Assembly: GCA_003551745.1 (NCBI GenBank)
Contig: PUNI01000423.1
Span: 1-9,838 of the forward strand
Direction of reading: 5' to 3'
DNA from: Paracoccaceae bacterium
Lineage (GTDB): Bacteria; Pseudomonadota; Alphaproteobacteria; Rhodobacterales; Rhodobacteraceae
DNA length: 9,838 bases
Shown: piece by piece, positions 1-5,573 of the stretch
Layout: every line of letters begins with the position of its first letter
Position numbering within the stretch: position 1 is the stretch's first letter
The notes under the pieces: model-generated
Databases searched by the model: none
What the model saw: only the letters and a program-made list of their open reading frames with translations
Told to the model about the DNA's origin: nothing
Made by a program: the position numbers and the translations under genes

Positions 1-860
1 ATGCTTTCCAGCTCGCTCTGGATGGTCTGCAGGTTGGTGAGCGCGGTGCGGCGGTATTCCTCGGCGATCCGCTCCAGCTCGGTCTCGAACTTGCGGCGCA
101 TCTCGGCGATCTCTCCCAGTTCGGCTTCCATCCGGGCGATCTGGCCCTCGCCCTCGAGGATCGCGCGCTGCAGCGCCATCAGCTCGGAGCGGCGCAACAG
201 GCCGCGGTCGTGCAGCGTCTCCTTGTCGGCGAGCTCGTCGCGCAGGAGCGCGAGCTGGCCCTCGACCGCGGCGCGCTGGCTGGCATAGCCCTGGTCGCGG
301 AACGCCAGCGCATCGAGGTTGCGGCGCACCAGCGCCTGCTCCTGGATCAGCCCGGACCGGTTCACGGTGAAGGCGAGCGTCTGGCTTTCGAGGATCGCGG
401 CGATCTCGGGGTCGTCGCGGGCGGCCTCCAGCCGCGCGGGCAGAACCAGCCGGTCGAGGCCCGCGTGTTCGGCCAGAAGCCTTGCCTCGGTGGCCTCGAG
501 CCGCGCGCGACGCAGGAAAAGCTCGCGGTTGGTGGCGGCCGCCAGCGTCTCGTCGAGGCGCAGGAGCACGTCGCCGGCGCGCACCGCCTCGCCCTCGGCC
601 ACGAGGATCTCCTTGATGATGCCGCCCTCGAGGTGCTGGACGATCTTGTTCTGGCCGGTGGCGACGAAGCTGCCCTGGGCGATCACCGCGGCGGCGAGCG
701 GCGCGCGGAACGCCCAGACGCCGAAGCCGCCGAAGGAGAAGGCCAGCAGCGCGAGGCCGAAGATCGCGTGGCGTCTGATCGAGCGGGGCATGCCGGCATA
801 CCAGTCCTCGGCGGCGGCGGTGGTGGTAGTGGGGGCGGGCAGGTCATGTTCTGCGGTCAT
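1..860 (-). CDS. HlyD-family type I secretion membrane fusion protein, partial (C-terminus beyond window start)
   Basis: Periplasmic adaptor of a type I secretion system, linking the inner-membrane ABC exporter to a TolC-like outer-membrane channel. The visible 286 residues give a short cytoplasmic N-terminus, one membrane segment at about residues 31-51 (AIFGLALLAFSFGGFGVWAF), then the lipoyl-like motif typical of the family at about 71-104 (NKIVQHLEGGIIKEI, then VRAGDVLLRLDET). From about 106 onward it is long, charged and heptad-like, as expected for the periplasmic coiled-coil hairpin. The second lipoyl half and the beta-barrel lie outside the window, since family members usually have roughly 400-480 residues. 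I chose the ATG at 860 because GAAGGAGGAG lies 9 nt upstream and the frame encodes the HlyD signature. The ATGA overlap at 847 is in another frame. The start overlaps the end of the ABC gene by 17 nt, which implies translational coupling. The family call is very secure; the substrate is inferred from neighbours. Confidence 0.96.
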   Translation of the reverse strand, partial: MTAEHDLPAPTTTTAAAEDWYAGMPRSIRRHAIFGLALLAFSFGGFGVWAFRAPLAAAVIAQGSFVATGQNKIVQHLEGGIIKEILVAEGEAVRAGDVLLRLDETLAAATNRELFLRRARLEATEARLLAEHAGLDRLVLPARLEAARDDPEIAAILESQTLAFTVNRSGLIQEQALVRRNLDALAFRDQGYASQRAAVEGQLALLRDELADKETLHDRGLLRRSELMALQRAILEGEGQIARMEAELGEIAEMRRKFETELERIAEEYRRTALTNLQTIQSELES

Positions 861-3426
861 CGCCGGGGGCTCCTCCTTCGATGCGGTCCGCCGCGCCGGG
901 GCCGAGGGGCGGTCTGGCCGGCCCGGCCTGCGCGCCGCCCGAAAGCCGGGCGAGCACCTGCTCGCGGGCGCCGAACAGCGCCACCGAGCCGTTGGCGAGC
1001 AGAAGGATCTTGTCGACCACGTTCAGGAGCGCGGGCTTCTGGGTGATCACCACGGTGGTGATGCGGCTTTCGCGGGCGTGCTGGATCGCGCGCGCCAGCG
1101 CCTTGTCGCCGGCGGTGTCGAGATTCGAGTTCGGCTCGTCCAGAACCACCAGCCGCGGGTTGCCGAAGAAGGCGCGGGCCAGCGCGATGCGCTGCTTCTG
1201 CCCGCCCGAGAGCGGCGCACCATCGGCGGCGACCAGCGTCTCGTAGCCCTGCGGCAGGGTGGCGATCATCTCGTGCACATCGGCCAGGGCCGCTGCCTCG
1301 TAGACCTGCGCGTCGGTCGCATCGGCCCGCATCCGGGCGATGTTGTCGCGGATGGTGCCAGGGAAAAGCTGCACGTCCTGCGGGAGATAACCGATGTTCT
1401 CGCCCAACTGGCGCGGATCCCAGTTGCGCAGGTCCATGAGGTCCAGCCGGACATTGCCCGAGGTGGGGAGGATCGAGCCCACAAGCATCTTGCCCAGCGT
1501 TGTCTTGCCGGCGCCCGAATTGCCGATCACGGCGAGCGTCTCGCCCGGGTTCAGGGCGAAGCTGACCCCGTTCAGCACCACATGCTTGGTACCGCCGGGC
1601 ACGTAGAGCAGCCGCTCGACATCGAGCCGGCCCTCGGGGCGCGGCAGCCGCAGCCGCTCGAACTGCAGCTTCGAGCTGCGCAGGAGGCCCGCGACACGGC
1701 CGAAGGCGGCGCGCGACAGCACGAAGGCGTTCCAGCCCTCGATCGAGCCCTCGATCGGTGCCAGCGCCCGGCCGGCGATGATCGAGGCCGCGATCACCAT
1801 GCCGCCGGTGATCTGCCCGTCGATGGCGAGATAGGCGCCCCAGCCCAGCATCGCGACCTGTGTCAGCAGGCGGATCCCGCGCGAGATCGAGGCCGAGACG
1901 ATGTTGCGGTCCTGCGCGCGGACCTGCGCGGTCAGCGAGGCGGCGGTGTCGCGGCCCCAGATCCGCACCGCTTCAGGCACCATCGCCATCGCGTTGATCA
2001 CCTGGCTGTTGCGGGCCATCGAGTCGAGGTGCTGATTGGCGCGCCCCTGAGCGAGATTGGCCTCGGCGAAGGGCGCCTCGGTGAGCCGTTGGTTGATCAG
2101 CGCGATCACGAAGAGCGCCAGCGCCACCACCACCACGATGGTGCCTAGGTGGGGGTGGATGAAGTAGATGACGAGGATCAGCAGCGGCACGAAGGGCACG
2201 TCGAGAAAGGCGATCAGCGTGCCCGAAACCAGAAAGCTGCGCATCTGCTGCAGATCGCCGAGGGTCTGGTATTCGCGGCCCGTGCCGTGCAGCGAGGCGT
2301 GCGCCGCCGCGCTCAGGACCGGCGCGCCGAGTTGCGCGGCCACCTCCACCGCGGTGCGCATCAGCATGAAGCGGCGGACCGCGTCGAACACCGCCTGCAG
2401 GATCAGCGCGCCGCCGATCACCACCGTCAGCATGATCAGCGTGTCGACCGAGCGGCTGGTCAGCACCCGGTCGGAAATCTGGAAGAGATAGATCGGGATG
2501 GCGAGGATCAGCAGGTTGGTGGCGCAGGTCAGCACCATGACATAGGCCATGTTGTGACGCACGGCTGCGAGGCCGCGCTTCAGGCTCGCGGCGTTGTCCT
2601 CGGCGATGGCGCGCTTGTGGAACGCCCGCCCCGAGGCCCCGCCCGGCGGGCCGTCGCCACCGCCGCCTCCCCCGGACCCGCCACCGCGTTTGCCCGGGCC
2701 GCGCCCCCCAGCATCCGGACGCGGAGCAGCCGCCTCGTCGCGGTCCCTGCGCCGGATCGGGGCGTCGGCATCGGTGTCCAGCGTGACGCCGAAGGGTTGG
2801 GTGGGCGCAGCCTCGCGCGTGCGGGCCGGTGCAGGGCCGCGATCGCTTCGGGTGTCGTCGCTCCGCCCCGTGCCGGCCGGCGGATCGTCCGGGCTCCGTG
2901 CCGCTTCCGCCCTTTCGGTTGCCGCAGCATGTGTTGGCTCCGGGGGCTCTGCGGGCGTCGCCAGCCGGGCTCCACAGGGTGCGGCCGCTTCCCCTGTCGG
3001 CGCTATCGGCGGGATGCGGCCGCCCCCCTCTGCTGCCAGTGATGTTGCGGCACCCGGCCCTCCGGGCTCTCCGCCGTCCTGCCCGACCGCAGGACCCACC
3101 CGGGCGGTGGCCTCGTCTGCCGATCGAGAGTGCGGCGTCGGTGGAAGGAGGGACGCCTGTGCCGCGGCCTGCGTCGGCCCGTGTGTCACAGCTTCCGACT
3201 GCCCGTCGGCCATGGGCGTCGCCCTGACAGCGGTGGATGGCACCGCCTCGTCCGCCGCCCGCCCTGGCCGATTGCCGGACGCGGCCACGTCGGAAACCGG
3301 TACAGGGGTCTGGCCGGGCGCAGGTGTTGCGGGATCGGCCCCGCCGCGCAGGGGGACACGGCCCACCGTGCCGAGAAGCCGTGGCGGCCCGACCGCACCG
3401 GGCGGAAGATCCAGACTGTCCTTCAC
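844..3426 (-). CDS. PrtD/HasD-type type I secretion permease/ATPase with a long Pro/Ala/Gly-rich N-terminal extension
   Basis: Inner-membrane ABC exporter that powers one-step secretion through HlyD and TolC-type partners. Residues 1-266 are low-complexity and Pro/Ala/Gly-rich, ending in a Gly run before a basic helix. Residues about 285-560 are the six-helix membrane domain, with the family's YLFQISDRVLTSRSVDTL at about 313-330. The nucleotide-binding domain has Walker A GNSGAGKTT (635-643), Q-loop YLPQD (Q683), signature LSGGQ (739-743) and Walker B LVVLDEP (759-765). The H-loop position reads VVITQKP, so the usual His is Gln796. There is no C39 peptidase domain, so processing of a double-glycine leader is not expected. 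At 860 residues it is about 280 longer than the usual 550-600 of PrtD-type proteins, because of the N-terminal arm. The GTG start has GGGGGA 7 nt upstream and follows the preceding stop by 19 nt. A later start, such as Met72, cannot be excluded. Confidence 0.95.
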   Translation of the reverse strand: MKDSLDLPPGAVGPPRLLGTVGRVPLRGGADPATPAPGQTPVPVSDVAASGNRPGRAADEAVPSTAVRATPMADGQSEAVTHGPTQAAAQASLLPPTPHSRSADEATARVGPAVGQDGGEPGGPGAATSLAAEGGGRIPPIAPTGEAAAPCGARLATPAEPPEPTHAAATERAEAARSPDDPPAGTGRSDDTRSDRGPAPARTREAAPTQPFGVTLDTDADAPIRRRDRDEAAAPRPDAGGRGPGKRGGGSGGGGGGDGPPGGASGRAFHKRAIAEDNAASLKRGLAAVRHNMAYVMVLTCATNLLILAIPIYLFQISDRVLTSRSVDTLIMLTVVIGGALILQAVFDAVRRFMLMRTAVEVAAQLGAPVLSAAAHASLHGTGREYQTLGDLQQMRSFLVSGTLIAFLDVPFVPLLILVIYFIHPHLGTIVVVVALALFVIALINQRLTEAPFAEANLAQGRANQHLDSMARNSQVINAMAMVPEAVRIWGRDTAASLTAQVRAQDRNIVSASISRGIRLLTQVAMLGWGAYLAIDGQITGGMVIAASIIAGRALAPIEGSIEGWNAFVLSRAAFGRVAGLLRSSKLQFERLRLPRPEGRLDVERLLYVPGGTKHVVLNGVSFALNPGETLAVIGNSGAGKTTLGKMLVGSILPTSGNVRLDLMDLRNWDPRQLGENIGYLPQDVQLFPGTIRDNIARMRADATDAQVYEAAALADVHEMIATLPQGYETLVAADGAPLSGGQKQRIALARAFFGNPRLVVLDEPNSNLDTAGDKALARAIQHARESRITTVVITQKPALLNVVDKILLLANGSVALFGAREQVLARLSGGAQAGPARPPLGPGAADRIEGGAPGDDRRT
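870..879 (-). promoter_or_regulatory. Ribosome binding site of the HlyD-type gene
   Basis: Minus-strand GAAGGAGGAG lies inside the 3' end of the ABC transporter gene, 9 nt before the ATG at 860. It is the strongest Shine-Dalgarno match among these leftward genes. It decides between the ATG at 860 and the out-of-frame ATG at 847, which overlaps the ABC stop codon. Confidence 0.8.
2629..3426 (-). other. Low-complexity N-terminal arm of the ABC exporter (residues 1-266)
   Basis: This stretch encodes almost no hydrophobic segments. It is rich in Pro, Ala, Gly, Asp, Glu and Arg, and ends in a Gly-Ser-Gly-rich linker (about residues 247-266) just before the conserved exporter core. It resembles neither a C39 peptidase nor the C39-like domain found at the N-terminus of other type I exporters. 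It looks like a disordered cytoplasmic arm, an inference from composition alone. The reading frame is open across the whole stretch, but in such GC-rich DNA other frames are open too. The exact start is the uncertain point. Confidence 0.65.
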
Positions 3427-3445
3427 GACCCCGTCCCCCGCATCG

Positions 3446-5509
3446 TCAGGCGAGCATGCCCTGCATCACATCCAGGCTGCCGGGCTGGTCGGCCGCCTGC
3501 AGCCCCGCGGCCTTGGCCAGATCCGTCTGCGCCGGGTCCGGCCCGATCATGTCCTCGGCGAGGAAGGCCACCGCCTCGCTGGCCAGCGCGCTCATCCCGA
3601 CGCCGGTGGGCGGGGCATCGGTGTCGATCAGCTCGGCCTGATAGATCAGCGCCTCGCTGTAGACGCTGCCGCCCACCATCACCTCGGAGTCCACGCCGCG
3701 GTCGTCGATCCGCGCGATGTTCGCCACGACATTCGAGCCGGTGACCACCTCGACCGGGCCGTGCAGACCGGCGAGGAATTCCTCCAGCGCCATGTGGATC
3801 TGATCTGAATCGCCGAGATGGATACGCTGCTCGATGACGTTGAGCTTAATCAGGTTGCCGGTGACATGCAGTGCCGCCAGCGCCTCCTTGCCCTCGAAGC
3901 GGGCGTCCCGCGCGGCGCTCGCGGCCAGCGCCTTCCCCTCCTGGAGGTCATCGAGCGCGGCGGCGAAGGTGGCGTCGAGTTCGGTGCGGGTATCGATGCC
4001 GGTCTGCTTCACCTCGGCGCGGTTGAACAGCAGGTTGTCGCCGGCCGAGACCTCGGCGTCCGCCGGCAGCACGCCGCCGAGGCTGTCGACGTCATAAAGG
4101 ACCGCGACCTGGTCGATCACGTTGGCCGAGATCATGCTGCCGCCCACCAGCACGAGATCAGGTTGCGGGCCAATCTCGCGCAGCGCGACAAGATTCTCGA
4201 CGCGGTTGTCGCCCAGCCCGAAATACGTGGCCTCCGCGGTGAAGGTCACCTCGGCGCGGTCGTGGTCGGTGATGAAGCTCGTCTGGGTGATCCAGTTCAC
4301 CGCGAAGAGGTCTCCCTCCACGGTCTTGACCGACCAGGCTTGCGGCAGGCCCATGGCCTGGGCCGGGGCGCCTTCCGGGGCCGAGCTTTCCAGCGTGATC
4401 TGCGCGGCGTTCATGGTGGTGGAGGCGGCCGGCTGAATGCCCGCCGGCAGGCTGGCCGACTGCTTGAGCACGGCCACCTGGCTGATTGCGAAGACCTCGA
4501 CGACATCGCCCGCCACCGCGATCACCGGCGCGTCGATCCACGACAGGGTGATGTCGACCGCGTTGATCGCCACGTTGCCACCGGTGACGACGCCGTGGCC
4601 TTCGAGGCCCTCGTGCCTATCGTGGCCAATCGGCAGCGGCAGCGCCTCGGGCTCCAGCCCGTCGCGGTCGCCCACCAGGTCCGACAGGACGAGAACGTCG
4701 GGCTTGGGTGCGTCGGCCTCCTCCTCCTCCTCGTCTTCCTCTGGGGCTTCGGGGTCGGTCGCCTCCTCCGGATCACTATGATGGGCCGGCAGAAGCGCCG
4801 CCAGATCGGGCAGATCCGTCTCGACGGCCGTGCCGTCCACGACAGCCGTGCCCACCGCCGCCTCTCCGCGCAGGACCACCCCAGCGCCCGCCTCGGGCGG
4901 TGCGACATCGGCAAGCGCCTCGGCGAAGGCCACCGCCTCCTCGGCCGTGGGCACCAGGCTCAGGGCCGGGCCATCGGGGCCGAATGCAGACATGGCCTCG
5001 CCGGTCTCTGCCAGCGCGAGCAAGGCGGCGAAGTGATACTGTGGAGCCACGAAACCATGGGGCGCAATATCGCCCAACACGTCGTCGTCGCGCAGCAGCG
5101 CCACCTGGTTGATCATCACCACGAAGGACCAGGGCAATGGCGGCGGCACGGAAAAAGCCCAGGTCAGGCCAGGCCAGTCGACGCCAGCGGGCGGCCCGGT
5201 CTCGGGACTGTAGGACGCAAGGACCGGCGGCTCCAGAGGTCGCTCGACCGGTTCCGGCCGCGTCAGCGGCGGCAGCGGCAGGCCGGCCGGCCCATCGCCG
5301 AAGGAGAGGTAGACGAGTTCCGGATTGAAGCCCTTCAGCGCGAAGGGCGCCTCGTAGGCACGCTCGCTCTCCTCGGTCTCGGGGGTGTCGCGGTCTTCGG
5401 ACTTCAGCCGGAAGGCGTCGTATTCGGTGCGGAGGCGGAGCCCCTCGACATCGAGGTGGAAGACCCCGATGAAATGGGCGATCTCCTCGGTAACCCGGTC
5501 CCACGCCAT
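3446..5509 (-). CDS. Unrecognised 687-residue acidic protein with a repeated G-x9-Q-x3-[LI]-x-D-x-D motif; likely partner or second substrate of the adjacent type I system
   Basis: I do not recognise a named family. No signal peptide or membrane helix is evident. Residues about 1-200 are Pro-rich with some hydrophobic stretches. An acidic tract (PEEDEEEEEADAPKPD) lies near 256-271. The C-terminal half carries degenerate beta-strand-like units. The clearest are at 399-417, 456-475 and 550-569, each with Gly at Q-10, Asn at Q-4, Gln, Leu/Ile at Q+4, and Asp at Q+6 and Q+8. Weaker copies are near 130-147, 334-352 and 614-631. A second unit, GNVAINAVDIT (311-321), resembles the extreme C-terminus of the upstream Gly-rich protein. 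It ends SLDVMQGMLA, with no RTX repeats. I chose ATG 5509 because the G-run (GGGGGGTGG) sits at a sensible distance; GTG 5515 directly abuts it. It lies between the candidate cargo and the ABC gene, so a role as co-secreted partner or assembly factor is inferred. Confidence 0.85.
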   Translation of the reverse strand: MAWDRVTEEIAHFIGVFHLDVEGLRLRTEYDAFRLKSEDRDTPETEESERAYEAPFALKGFNPELVYLSFGDGPAGLPLPPLTRPEPVERPLEPPVLASYSPETGPPAGVDWPGLTWAFSVPPPLPWSFVVMINQVALLRDDDVLGDIAPHGFVAPQYHFAALLALAETGEAMSAFGPDGPALSLVPTAEEAVAFAEALADVAPPEAGAGVVLRGEAAVGTAVVDGTAVETDLPDLAALLPAHHSDPEEATDPEAPEEDEEEEEADAPKPDVLVLSDLVGDRDGLEPEALPLPIGHDRHEGLEGHGVVTGGNVAINAVDITLSWIDAPVIAVAGDVVEVFAISQVAVLKQSASLPAGIQPAASTTMNAAQITLESSAPEGAPAQAMGLPQAWSVKTVEGDLFAVNWITQTSFITDHDRAEVTFTAEATYFGLGDNRVENLVALREIGPQPDLVLVGGSMISANVIDQVAVLYDVDSLGGVLPADAEVSAGDNLLFNRAEVKQTGIDTRTELDATFAAALDDLQEGKALAASAARDARFEGKEALAALHVTGNLIKLNVIEQRIHLGDSDQIHMALEEFLAGLHGPVEVVTGSNVVANIARIDDRGVDSEVMVGGSVYSEALIYQAELIDTDAPPTGVGMSALASEAVAFLAEDMIGPDPAQTDLAKAAGLQAADQPGSLDVMQGMLA
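3608..5122 (-). repeat. Degenerate protein repeat array within the 687-residue protein
   Basis: Units share G-x9-Q-x3-[LI]-x-D-x-D, often with Asn at Q-4 and Ile at Q-2. Examples are ANVIDQVAVLYDVD (4144-4079 region), LNVIEQRIHLGDSD (3862-3797 region), VNWITQTSFITDHD (4315-4259 region) and VVMINQVALLRDDD (5122-5069 region). A copy near 3673-3608 has the Asp pair shifted by one residue. Spacing between units is irregular, so this is a scattered degenerate repeat and not a DNA tandem repeat. The same motif occurs once in the neighbouring Gly-rich protein (7173-7229). Confidence 0.65.
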
Positions 5510-5531
5510 CGCCACCCCCCGGTCGATGCGA

Positions 5532-5559
5532 CGCCGGGGCCGCGGTGGCGGCCCCGGCG
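5532..5559 (-). terminator. Intercistronic GC hairpin (attenuator, partial terminator or 3'-end stabiliser)
   Basis: A perfect 12-bp inverted repeat with a 4-nt loop: CGCCGGGGCCGC at 5532-5543 pairs with 5548-5559. It begins 14 nt after the stop of the Gly-rich gene and ends about 22 nt before the start of the 687-residue gene. No T-run follows on the minus strand, so it is not a classic intrinsic terminator. The position suggests partial termination, or protection of the upstream mRNA, which would give more cargo than transporter. That function is inference. Confidence 0.7.
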
Positions 5560-5573
5560 CAGGTCGTCAGCCC

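Noticed and set aside
845..847. ATG overlapping the ABC stop codon (ATGA) as the HlyD start
   Set aside because: This frame does not encode the HlyD sequence. The ATG at 860 is in the right frame and has a strong ribosome binding site.
319..3808. Long plus-strand open frames (319-2148, 2594-3808, 2149-3042)
   Set aside because: They lie opposite the HlyD, ABC and 687-residue genes, whose motifs are unmistakable or whose frames are better supported. In such GC-rich DNA the antisense frames stay open by codon bias, and their translations are Arg/Ala/Pro-rich with no family resemblance.
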